NCBI RefSeq assembly: GCF_018343535.1
Contig: NZ_JAGYPF010000003.1
Location: 248,001 to 312,000, forward strand
DNA length: 64,000 bases
Source of the DNA: Neobacillus rhizophilus
GTDB lineage: Bacteria > Bacillota > Bacilli > Bacillales > Cytobacillaceae
Reading direction: 5' to 3'
The number at the start of each line of letters is the position of its first letter. Position 1 is the stretch's first letter. Of the stretch, positions 47,734 through 59,628 are shown in pieces. The notes under the pieces were generated by a model that worked only from the letters and a program-made list of their open reading frames with translations, had not been told where the DNA came from and made no database searches. The position numbers were made by a program, and so were the translations under genes.

Positions 47734-48596
47734 TACATTTCAACCTCCCTTTTCTTATTGATATATACCTGCGTCAAAGAAATGACCGCCACAATCACAA
47801 AGAAAATAACTGCTTTGGCCTGTGCATATGCCATTTCACTTTCAGTAAAGGCCGTCTTAAAAATTTCCATTGCCACCATTTGCGTGGAGTTATACGGCCC
47901 CCCGCCTGTCAACGACAGGTTCTGGTCGTAAAGTTTAAATGTATTGGACAAAGTAAGGAACATGCTGACCGTAAAAGCTGGAGCAACCAATGGGAAAATG
48001 ATATAGCGAAGACGCTGGAACGGACTTGCACCATCAATTTCTGCTGCCTCAATCAACTCACCAGGGACGCCTTCTAAATAGGCAATGTAGATGACCATAA
48101 TGTATCCGGACATTTGCCAGCTCATCAAAATGACAAGTCCCCAGAATCCTGTTTGTGTAGTAGAAAGCCATCCTTCTAAACTTTGTATTCCAAACACTGA
48201 ACCAATTCCGGCGAAAACTTTAATAAAAATAAACTGCCAGATAAAACCAAGAATCAACCCGCCAATTAAGTTTGGCATAAAGAAAATCGTTCTTAAGAAC
48301 TTATTGGATTTAATTTTTGAAGTCACAATAAGGGCCAAAGATAAGCCAAAAAAGTTAATCAGAATAATGGAAACCACGGAAAATTTCACGGTAAACCACA
48401 TGGAATCTAAAAATTCCTTATCATCCAAAATGGCTAAATAATTTTTAAGGCCGACAAAACTACCGACTTCAATTCCATTCCAGTTAGTAAAGGAATAATA
48501 AATACCAAATACCAGCGGGATGATCACAACCATGGATAAGGCTAAAAGAACCGGGGCCAAAAATAGCCAATAGGATAAATCCCGAGTACGCATCAT
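47733..48596 (-). CDS. ABC alpha-glucoside importer permease, MalF type
   Basis: The 287-residue protein has six membrane segments, the MalF-family EAA loop VPGELIEAAEIDGASPFQR and SLTGGGPYNST near the end. It precedes and overlaps its MalG-type partner. It is shorter than enteric MalF because the large periplasmic loop is missing, which is normal in Gram-positive bacteria. A hairpin separates it from the upstream binding-protein gene. Confidence 0.9.
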   Translation of the reverse strand: MMRTRDLSYWLFLAPVLLALSMVVIIPLVFGIYYSFTNWNGIEVGSFVGLKNYLAILDDKEFLDSMWFTVKFSVVSIILINFFGLSLALIVTSKIKSNKFLRTIFFMPNLIGGLILGFIWQFIFIKVFAGIGSVFGIQSLEGWLSTTQTGFWGLVILMSWQMSGYIMVIYIAYLEGVPGELIEAAEIDGASPFQRLRYIIFPLVAPAFTVSMFLTLSNTFKLYDQNLSLTGGGPYNSTQMVAMEIFKTAFTESEMAYAQAKAVIFFVIVAVISLTQVYINKKREVEM

Positions 48597-48708
48597 GGTA
48601 AAAAACCTCCAAGCAATAATCTAGAGTCTCTCGTTTATGATGAGAGAAAAGGGGCTGATTGATAAGGTGAAGCTTCCTTACGAACCAGCCGCTTGCCTCT
48701 CTTAATAA

Positions 48709-48740
48709 TAATGGGTCCTTTTTATTGAAAGGACCCATTA
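48709..48740 (-). other. Intercistronic hairpin after the sugar-binding protein gene
   Basis: TAATGGGTCCTTT pairs perfectly with AAAGGACCCATTA around a 6-nt loop, with only a short T-rich stretch after it. It probably stabilises the upstream message or gives partial termination. Confidence 0.7.
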
Positions 48741-48777
48741 TAAATTTGTATTAGGCCAACGCATTTGCCTTCATTGA

Positions 48778-50085
48778 TTATTTATTTCTGGATTTCTCCC
48801 AGGCTGCTTGAGTAGTTTTCACAACATCTTCCCACTTAGCTTCTTTGCTCAAGTATTTCTGGATTTGCACTCCAAGCTCGTTCTGTCCCCAGCCAGTTGG
48901 GTAGCCCATGAAGGTCCAGCCGATAGTTTTGCCATCTTGAGCATATTGATAAATTTCTTTTGAAAGCGGGTCACTGATTTTTGATGCATCAAAGCCATCA
49001 TAAGCAGGGATAAATTTAAAGTCGTTGATAACGGCTTCTTTACCTTCGTCAGAAGTATATAGCCAGTCTAAGAATTTCTTTGCTTCAGTAACAGTTGCTT
49101 TGTCCTTGTTGCTGTTTACGCCCCAGTACATTGGAATCCCTACAGGAATTGCATCTTCTTTATAGCCTTCAACAGGGATTGGCAGGATGCCGATGCCCTT
49201 TTGGGCAAATTCTTTGTCAATGCCTTCGATGGAGCCATATACCCAGTTACCTTGCTGGATCAACGCTACTTTTTGCAGTGAGAACAATTCTTCAACCTGC
49301 TTAGAGTAATCTAAGCTTACAGTTGGCTGAACAGAATAGTCGTTTTGCAGATCAAGCACTTTCTTGAATGCATCGCCATATTTGAAATCAACCTTCTTAG
49401 CGTTATAAGCGTTTAATACGTTGTTATCAAATTCCGGAGCAAGGAAGGCATTGGATAAGTGCAGTCCAGTTACCCATGTTTCCTTACCAGGAAGCGCGAA
49501 TACTGCTTCAAGACCAAGATCTTTTTTCTTTGAGTCTAGAGTTTTAACTGCCTTTTCAAGGTCGGCATAGCTCTTGATAGATTTTGCATCAATGCCGGCT
49601 TTTTCAAAAACAGCCTTGTTGTAAATCAAACCATAACCTTCTTGGTTGTATGGCAATCCAAGAATTTTACCGTCCTTGCTTACCCCATCAAGAGTACCTT
49701 TTAGAGCAGCTTTTGATGCTTCTGTATCAGAAAGGTCAGCCAGTTTCTTTTGCCAATCTTCTACGTCCTGCGGACCGCCGATATTATAGATCGCTGGTTC
49801 TTTGCCGGAAGCAAATTTGGATTTTAGGGCCGCACCGTAATCTTCACCGCCGCCAACAGTCGTGATGTTGATTTTTACACCCTTGTGTTCTTGCTCATAT
49901 TTCTTAGCAACTGTTTCAAATTGCTTTTTAAATTCAACCTTAAATTGGAAAACATCAATTGTCACATTGCCTTTTGAACTTTCGTTGGAAGAGCCCTTAT
50001 CAGCGTTTCCACAGCCAGTTAAAAGAAGGCTTAGCGATAAAATCCCTGCACCTATGCCGGAAAATAACTTTTTCTTGTTCATCAT
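48778..50085 (-). CDS. Alpha-glucoside ABC substrate-binding lipoprotein
   Basis: The 435-residue protein has a lipoprotein signal ending LLLTGC and a maltose-binding type fold (EQEHKGVKINITTVGGGEDY, VALIQQGNWVYGSIEG). It would be anchored on the outer membrane face and feed the two permeases downstream. The start is ATG-ATG with GGGGG upstream. A promoter and first operator lie about 115-170 bp upstream. Ligand assignment comes from the flanking alpha-glucosidases. Confidence 0.88.
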   Translation of the reverse strand: MMNKKKLFSGIGAGILSLSLLLTGCGNADKGSSNESSKGNVTIDVFQFKVEFKKQFETVAKKYEQEHKGVKINITTVGGGEDYGAALKSKFASGKEPAIYNIGGPQDVEDWQKKLADLSDTEASKAALKGTLDGVSKDGKILGLPYNQEGYGLIYNKAVFEKAGIDAKSIKSYADLEKAVKTLDSKKKDLGLEAVFALPGKETWVTGLHLSNAFLAPEFDNNVLNAYNAKKVDFKYGDAFKKVLDLQNDYSVQPTVSLDYSKQVEELFSLQKVALIQQGNWVYGSIEGIDKEFAQKGIGILPIPVEGYKEDAIPVGIPMYWGVNSNKDKATVTEAKKFLDWLYTSDEGKEAVINDFKFIPAYDGFDASKISDPLSKEIYQYAQDGKTIGWTFMGYPTGWGQNELGVQIQKYLSKEAKWEDVVKTTQAAWEKSRNK

Positions 50086-50200
50086 TTACCCCCATGCTTT
50101 GCATAATAATTTTTGGTACACCATCTTTTGCGCAGCTACCATATTGACAGAGATGTAGGTAGTATTGACAGATACGACTTCTAATACTCTATTAAAGATT

Positions 50201-50253
50201 TGCGAAATCGTTTGCACAATTCCGTATAGTAAAAAATCTAACTATTTTGTTAA
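50201..50253 (-). promoter_or_regulatory. Promoter and operator 1 of the alpha-glucoside importer operon
   Basis: On the minus strand TTAACA (50248-50253) and TACTAT (50226-50231) have a 16-bp spacer. The palindrome TGCAAACGATTTCGCA (50201-50216) follows and covers the probable start site, so the LacI-type repressor should block it. Confidence 0.6.
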
Positions 50254-50290
50254 AGGAAAGTAGAAATTGTCTTCTATCAAAATACTATTT

Positions 50291-50308
50291 TGTGAAACCG
50301 TTTGCGCA
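50291..50308. promoter_or_regulatory. LacI-type operator 2
   Basis: TGTGAAACCGTTTGCGCA is an imperfect palindrome centred on CG, 90 bp from operator 1. It also fits most of the cre consensus, so CcpA could compete. Confidence 0.6.
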
Positions 50309-50409
50309 AAAGTGCAAAAAAACATAATAAATCTAGCAGGCAACAATTCAATTTAACTGCGTTAACAGCCTTTGTCTATTTAGACCCCCTATCTCATTAT
50401 GTAACAATT

Positions 50410-50427
50410 AGTGAAAACGTTTGCACT
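50410..50427. promoter_or_regulatory. LacI-type operator 3
   Basis: AGTGAAAACGTTTGCACT is the most symmetric of the three sites, 119 bp from operator 2 and 13 of 14 to the cre consensus. It lies about 110 bp downstream of the copy-2 GH13 stop codon. The rest of 50086-50537 shows no gene. Confidence 0.6.
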
Positions 50428-50537
50428 AATCGGTAGATTCATAGTAACACTTCTGGGCTAAATGTGCAAACATTTTTTTGCAGAGCCTGGATCCGCACTC
50501 TTTAATCAGGATAGTTCGGGTTCAGGCCCCTAGTTAA

Positions 50538-52205
50538 TTAGCGTGTTAAAACGACTGCTTCAAATGGTCGGAGTTTTTCTATGCTTGAACTTGGGTAATT
50601 TGAAAGAATGGCGTTGTAATCAGAAATTCTAGTCAAAAGTTCATTATCCATATCCACGTCCTTATCCCCAAAATTGCAAATAACGATCAGGCTTTCTTCT
50701 TGCCATTTACGCTTATAAGCAAACAATTGAGGGTGGTCTTGAAGCAGCAACTGAAAATCACCTTCGACAATGATGTCCAGTTCCTTTCTTAAGGCGATCA
50801 ATTTTTGATAAAAATAAAAAATAGAATTCTTATCTTCCAGAGCACTCTTCACATTTACTTCATGGTACCTCGGGTTCACTTTAATCCAAGGGGTTCCTGT
50901 GGTGAAACCTGCATGTTCCTCATCATCCCATTGCATCGGGGTTCGGGCATTGTCCCTTCCCTTTGCATAAATCGAGGCCATGATTTCCTCATGGGAATAT
51001 CCTTGAGATTTTCGTTCTTTGTACATATTAATCGTTTCAATATCGCGATATTCGTCGAGCGCGCTAAATTTAACATTGGTCATGCCGATTTCTTCACCTT
51101 GGTAAATATACGGTGTTCCCTGCATGAAATGCAGGCAGGCTGCGAGCATTGTTGCAGATTCCACTCGGTACTCTTCGTCATTGCCAAAGCGTGAGACAAT
51201 CCGAGGCTGATCGTGATTGTTCCAGTACAAGCTATTCCAGCCCTTGTTATGTAAAGCTGTTTGCCATTTAGCCAAGTTCTCTTTTAAATCGAGAAGATAT
51301 AAAGGCTTTAGATTCCATTTTCCGCCAGGTGCGCTGTCAAGGTCCATATGCTCAAACGTAAAAATCATGTTCACTTCATGGCGTTCCGGATTTGTATAAA
51401 GAATGGCATCCTCCGGAGTGGTTCCAGGCATTTCCCCGACTGTGATGGTTGGGTACTGGGACAAAACTTCTTTATTCATTTCTTGTAAAAACTCATGTAT
51501 TCTAGGGCCATTCATAAAATTAGGTGCACCGTCACCAAATAATTGCCCGCTATGCTGCTCTCCGTCCGGCAGCCCTGGAGCTTTGGAAATCATATTGATG
51601 ACATCCATCCGGAAGCCGTCAACCCCCTTTTCCAGCCAAAATTTCATCATCTGATAAATCTCTTGGCGAACCTTTGGGTTTTCCCAATTCAGGTCGGGCT
51701 GTTTTTTCGAAAAAATGTGCAAATAATATTCATTCGTCGCCTCATCGTATTCCCAGGCCGGGCCGCTAAAAAAGGAACCCCAGTTATTCGGTGCTTTTCC
51801 GTCCTTGCCTTCCCGCCAAATATAGTAATCACGATAAGGATTGTCCTTAGATTGTTTCGATTGGACAAACCACTCATGTTCATCAGAAGTATGATTGACG
51901 ACTAAGTCCATCATTAACTTCATATCCCGCTTATGAATTTCTTCAAGAAGCTGGTCAAAATCAGCCATAGTTCCAAATTCGTTCATGATTTCCTGATAGT
52001 TACGGATATCATAGCCGTTATCATCGTTTGGCGAATCATAGATCGGACTCAGCCAGATGATATCGACACCTAATAATTTTAGATAATCCAGTTTTTCAAT
52101 AATCCCCGGAAGGTCCCCAATTCCATCCCCGTTCGAATCATGGAAGCTGCGCGGATAGATTTGATAAACGACGCTTTTTTTCCACCATTGGTCAGTTGTA
52201 TTCAT
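50538..52205 (-). CDS. malL: GH13 alpha-glucosidase / oligo-1,6-glucosidase (copy 2)
   Basis: The 555-residue paralogue of the enzyme at 44148-45806 has the same barrel motifs: LMMDLVVNHTSDEH, GFRMDVIN with the nucleophile, VGEMPGT with the acid/base, and WNNHDQPRIVS. It lies upstream of the importer operon, separated by 450 bp carrying promoter and operators, so it is a separate unit. TATGAT (52238-52243, minus strand) may be its -10. Two structured repeats sit just upstream. Two enzymes may split alpha-1,4 and alpha-1,6 substrates. Confidence 0.9.
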   Translation of the reverse strand: MNTTDQWWKKSVVYQIYPRSFHDSNGDGIGDLPGIIEKLDYLKLLGVDIIWLSPIYDSPNDDNGYDIRNYQEIMNEFGTMADFDQLLEEIHKRDMKLMMDLVVNHTSDEHEWFVQSKQSKDNPYRDYYIWREGKDGKAPNNWGSFFSGPAWEYDEATNEYYLHIFSKKQPDLNWENPKVRQEIYQMMKFWLEKGVDGFRMDVINMISKAPGLPDGEQHSGQLFGDGAPNFMNGPRIHEFLQEMNKEVLSQYPTITVGEMPGTTPEDAILYTNPERHEVNMIFTFEHMDLDSAPGGKWNLKPLYLLDLKENLAKWQTALHNKGWNSLYWNNHDQPRIVSRFGNDEEYRVESATMLAACLHFMQGTPYIYQGEEIGMTNVKFSALDEYRDIETINMYKERKSQGYSHEEIMASIYAKGRDNARTPMQWDDEEHAGFTTGTPWIKVNPRYHEVNVKSALEDKNSIFYFYQKLIALRKELDIIVEGDFQLLLQDHPQLFAYKRKWQEESLIVICNFGDKDVDMDNELLTRISDYNAILSNYPSSSIEKLRPFEAVVLTR

Positions 52206-52282
52206 TTTTACTGCTCCTTCCCTTCAATAACACCTACATCATAACACAACGGCCACATTTTGAAAGGGCTGCCAAAATAAAT

Positions 52283-52503
52283 GAAAACTCGCCGATTGGC
52301 GAGTCCGATAGGACGAAGACAGAGGCGTAGTTGAATTTATGCGTGAAGAAAGTATAAAGCTTTCGACAGAAAGTTTATACTTTCTTATTAGCTAAATGAA
52401 AACTCGCCGATTGGCGAGTCCGATAGGACGGTTCATGAGGCGTAGTTGAATTTATGCGTTAGGAAAGTATAAATTTGTGAAAGTTTATACTTTCCTATTA
52501 GCT
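52283..52503 (+). repeat. Two tandem copies (B, C) of the ~110-nt structured repeat
   Basis: Copy B is 52283-52393 and copy C 52398-52503. Both begin GAAAACTCGCCGATTGGCGAG, share TCC-GATA-GGA and GAGGCGTAGTTGAATTTATGCG, and end with a hairpin. The hairpin stem is AAGAAAG/CTTTCTT in B but AGGAAAG/CTTTCCT in C. Copy A at 40957 has CCC/GGG in place of TCC/GGA. No gene is seen in 52206-52508. Confidence 0.88.
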
Positions 52504-52508
52504 AAAAT

Positions 52509-52534
52509 AAAAGCAACCCGAAATGGTTGCTTTT
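52509..52534 (-). terminator. Terminator after the 48-codon gene
   Basis: AAAAGCAACC pairs perfectly with GGTTGCTTTT around a 6-nt loop, 6 nt after the stop codon on the minus strand, followed by TTTTATTTTAGC. Confidence 0.8.
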
Positions 52535-52540
52535 ACCCTG

Positions 52541-52687
52541 TTAATCCTGTTGCTCCGTTGATTTTTGTTCCGCAGTACTGCCTTTCATTGTTTCAGCAAT
52601 TTTTTCGTTCATTTCTATTTGCTCATTATCTAATTTGGTATCCCAAATACTATATGGAATTGAATTGGGTGCGTTTTTCTTTGACAT
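52541..52687 (-). CDS. Small hydrophilic protein, 48 residues
   Basis: A minus-strand frame begins MSKKNAPNSIPYSIWDTK and is rich in Glu, Gln and Lys, ending STEQQD. GGAGG lies 11 nt before ATG, and a perfect terminator follows the stop by 6 nt, so it looks like a real one-gene unit. I do not recognise a family. It is soluble with no membrane segment. Its neighbours, a truncated hemoglobin and a glucosidase, give no clear hint. Confidence 0.6.
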   Translation of the reverse strand: MSKKNAPNSIPYSIWDTKLDNEQIEMNEKIAETMKGSTAEQKSTEQQD

Positions 52688-52761
52688 TTTTTCATACACC
52701 TCCAATTCATATCATTTCTTTTTAAAAATTAAAATATGCAGCAATGACGGTTGGGCATCAA

Positions 52762-52793
52762 AAAAGATCCTCAATTTTGGCTGAGGATCTTTT
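52762..52793 (-). terminator. Terminator after the hemoglobin gene
   Basis: AAAAGATCCTCA pairs perfectly with TGAGGATCTTTT around an 8-nt loop just past the stop codon. A T run is present on the minus strand. Confidence 0.85.
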
Positions 52794-52796
52794 GCA

Positions 52797-53189
52797 TTAT
52801 TCACGGTCTGGGCTATTCACCATAATGCCGGCCACTTGTGTTAAGCGTTCATAGAATGCCTTTCCTGCCGGATTCTGGTCAAGGCCGATTTCTCGAAATG
52901 CTTCTTTCATGCAGCGAAGCCAGCATTTCGCCCGTTTTGGTGTCACTTCGAACGGGAGATGGCGGTGTTGCATTGCAGGTGGGCCAAATTCCTGGCTGTA
53001 GAGTGCCGGACCGCCTGTAAATTGCGGCAGGAACATTTTCTGCTTCCGTTTGATTTCTTCCATATCGCCTTCAAATAATGGAGCTAAATCAGGATCGGCA
53101 TAGACGCGCGGATAGAAAGCTTCCACCAGCCTATCAATCGTCTCCTGGCCGCCGATTTCCGAATAAAGTGTTTTTAGTTGGTATTCCAT
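52797..53189 (-). CDS. Truncated hemoglobin, group II (YjbI/GlbO type)
   Basis: The 130-residue heme protein shows the group II pattern: LYSEIGGQETIDRLVEAFYPRVY, then FLPQFTGGPALYSQEFGPPAM, HRHLPFEVT with the proximal-side HxxF region, and AKCWLRCMKEA with the group II Trp. It binds oxygen or nitric oxide and may take part in oxidative or nitrosative defence. The promoter has a perfect TATAAT, a poor -35 and an FNR-like site at -41.5, suggesting induction when oxygen is low. Confidence 0.92.
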   Translation of the reverse strand: MEYQLKTLYSEIGGQETIDRLVEAFYPRVYADPDLAPLFEGDMEEIKRKQKMFLPQFTGGPALYSQEFGPPAMQHRHLPFEVTPKRAKCWLRCMKEAFREIGLDQNPAGKAFYERLTQVAGIMVNSPDRE

Positions 53190-53230
53190 ACTTCTTCACC
53201 ATCCTCTGCAAAGTTTTCCCTGTTTTAATC

Positions 53231-53273
53231 ATTATACTGATTTACCTGATGGTGTTTCGTGATTTATATCACA
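53231..53273 (-). promoter_or_regulatory. FNR-dependent promoter of the truncated hemoglobin gene
   Basis: CGTGATTTATATCACA (53258-53273) fits the FNR/CRP pattern TGTGA-N6-TCACA with one mismatch. On the minus strand TATAAT occupies 53231-53236, and the site centre is 41.5 bp upstream of the implied start, the class II activator position. The -35 region has no TTGACA-like hexamer, as expected for activation. Confidence 0.7.
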
Positions 53274-53410
53274 CTTTCCAAAGATTACACAATTTCCCAT
53301 AGTGTTTAATTCAGGTTGAAACAATTTTTTTTGCGCTTGTGATATCCTAATATACTATAGGGTAAAGCTGGCTTGTTAAAATGGCTTGCCAGCATCATGA
53401 GGTGAGATAA

Positions 53411-53761
53411 TTGAAAAAAGCTTGGTTATTTGTAGCTTTAACTTGTTTATTTGAATTAATGTGGGTATATGGATTTAATGTTGCTGAAACCTGGTGGCAG
53501 TGGGCCATCGTGATCGCGATTATCTTTACGGATTTTCACTTTCTGCCTGAAGCCTGCAAAGGGCTGCCAACCGGAACGGTTTATGCTGTTTTTTCAGGAG
53601 TTGGCACGATCGGCACCGTCTTGATGGATGTGTTCCTTTTTGGGGAAGGGTTCAATAGCGGCAAGCTTTTGTTTATTGCCATTATTGTATTAGGGGTCAT
53701 CGGTTTAAATCTGGCAGACAACAAACACAGCAAAAAAGAAACGGCAAAGGAGGCTGCCTAG
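53411..53761 (+). CDS. Small multidrug resistance (SMR) transporter subunit 1
   Basis: The 116-residue protein has four membrane helices with the SMR Glu in the first (LTCLFELMWVYGFN), and YAVFSGVGTIGTV in the third. A Lys-rich tail follows. It starts with TTG, 6 nt after GAGGTG. It is one base away from a second SMR gene, so the two likely form a heterodimer like YkkCD or EbrAB. No guanidine riboswitch was seen; a GCTGGC/GCCAGC hairpin (53367-53393) lies in the leader. Confidence 0.88.
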   Translation: MKKAWLFVALTCLFELMWVYGFNVAETWWQWAIVIAIIFTDFHFLPEACKGLPTGTVYAVFSGVGTIGTVLMDVFLFGEGFNSGKLLFIAIIVLGVIGLNLADNKHSKKETAKEAA

Positions 53762-53762
53762 C

Positions 53763-54077
53763 ATGGGCTGGTTATTTGTCCTATTGGCAAGTGTTAGTGA
53801 GATTATCGGGGCGGCAGGGCTGAAATTATACAGCCAAGGGAAAACCTTGAGAAATGGCGCACTCTATATTGGCGGTTTCAGTGCCTCCTTTGGCTTTTTA
53901 TATACCTCTTTTCAATATTTGCAGGTCAGCATCGCTTATGCGGTTTGGATTGGGATTGGTACAGCTGGGGCGGTTTTGATAAATATGTTTTTGTTCGATG
54001 AATCGAAAAACATCGGGAGGTTTGTCAGTGTCGGTTTGATAATTGCGGGGGTTATCGGGCTTCGTTCGGTATCGTAA
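53763..54077 (+). CDS. Small multidrug resistance (SMR) transporter subunit 2
   Basis: The 104-residue protein has four membrane helices, the SMR Glu in LLASVSEIIGAAGLKLY, and YAVWIGIGTAGAVLIN in helix 3. It lacks the charged tail of its partner. The pair probably exports a small cation such as guanidinium or a quaternary amine; the substrate is not fixed by sequence. Confidence 0.88.
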   Translation: MGWLFVLLASVSEIIGAAGLKLYSQGKTLRNGALYIGGFSASFGFLYTSFQYLQVSIAYAVWIGIGTAGAVLINMFLFDESKNIGRFVSVGLIIAGVIGLRSVS

Positions 54078-54114
54078 TGCGGCTTGATACATGCATTTTT
54101 ACATAGCGGAAAAA

Positions 54115-54228
54115 TTTATCTGCGAATTTTTTGAAGTTATCTGCGGATTTTCATTTTATCTGCGAATTTCTGATTTTATCTGCGGATTTTTCAATATATC
54201 TGCGGATTTTCAATTATATCTGCGAATC
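54115..54228 (+). repeat. Six-unit tandem repeat, ~20 bp period, core TATCTGCGRAT
   Basis: TATCTGCG occurs at 54117, 54138, 54157, 54177, 54197 and 54217, each followed by A or G and ATTTT-rich sequence. The core equals the minus-strand core of the array at 12056-12175. It lies downstream of the SMR pair, before the shared terminator. Confidence 0.88.
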
Positions 54229-54259
54229 CAAAAATAACGCCACTGCTACATACAAATAG

Positions 54260-54291
54260 AAAAATCGGTACCTAATAAGATACCGATTTTT
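54260..54291. terminator. Bidirectional terminator between SMR and GH1 genes
   Basis: AAAAATCGGTA pairs perfectly with TACCGATTTTT around a 10-nt loop, with T runs on both strands. Confidence 0.85.
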
Positions 54292-54297
54292 TTATTG

Positions 54298-55740
<1,443 letters not shown>

Positions 55741-55837
55741 TCAAAAATCATCCTTTTCTTTAAATATCAATTATGTACTTTCTTTATTATTCTTTTTTTT
55801 GCCTGAAAGATGTCTATCAGAGGAAAATATAAGCAAA

Positions 55838-55866
55838 GGGCTGACACAAAGTTTCCACGTCAGCCC
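55838..55866 (-). terminator. Terminator between the two GH1 genes
   Basis: GGGCTGAC pairs perfectly with GTCAGCCC around a 13-nt loop. On the minus strand TTTGCTTATATTTT follows. Copy 1 downstream may depend on read-through or its own promoter. Confidence 0.75.
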
Positions 55867-55877
55867 TATTAGTTTGA

Positions 55878-57293
<1,416 letters not shown>

Positions 57294-57314
57294 TTATTCC
57301 TCTCCTTCAAAAAA

Positions 57315-57348
57315 ATATATGGTTTTAGCTATAGCCAAAACCATATAT
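57315..57348 (-). terminator. Terminator between bglP and the GH1 gene
   Basis: ATATATGGTTTT pairs with AAAACCATATAT, with GCTATAGC near the loop. The minus strand continues with seven T. It may be partial, giving more transporter than enzyme. Confidence 0.8.
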
Positions 57349-57390
57349 CTTATTAAGTTTTTAATCTATGAAGCAGTAAGTAGTGACTAC

Positions 57391-59391
<2,001 letters not shown>

Positions 59392-59465
59392 GTTTTTATA
59401 TTTACTTTTTGATTTTACTTTTGCTGTGTTTCCTGTCCGGACCAGGATGGCACACCTTTAAGAAA

Positions 59466-59547
59466 ATAAAAAAAACCTAAACTGCACGCCATAAACATAA
59501 GTATGGTTTGCAATTTAGGTTTTGCCTGCATAATCAGTAACAATCCT
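59466..59547 (-). promoter_or_regulatory. RAT antiterminator 1 with terminator, bglP leader
   Basis: The RAT (59517-59547, minus strand) has the same ends as RAT 2. The overlapping terminator pairs AACCTAAATTGCA with TGCAGTTTAGGTT (one G-T) and runs into eight T. It begins about 21 nt after the implied transcript start. Confidence 0.92.
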
Positions 59548-59574
59548 AATAAATTAATATTAATTTGTATTCAC

Positions 59575-59612
59575 ATAATAGCATTCGCTTTCATTAGGTG
59601 TCAACGCTTTCT
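59575..59612 (-). promoter_or_regulatory. bglP promoter with overlapping cre
   Basis: On the minus strand TTGACA (59599-59604) and TATTAT (59575-59580) have an 18-bp spacer. AGAAAGCGTTGACA (59599-59612) is 13 of 14 to the cre consensus and covers the -35, so CcpA should repress. Confidence 0.7.
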
Positions 59613-59628
59613 TACCATAAAAAATTTA

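Noticed and set aside
53341-53410. Guanidine (ykkC type) riboswitch before the SMR pair
   Set aside because: None of the conserved ACGG/ACGR loops or the guanidine-I core is visible; only a short hairpin is present.
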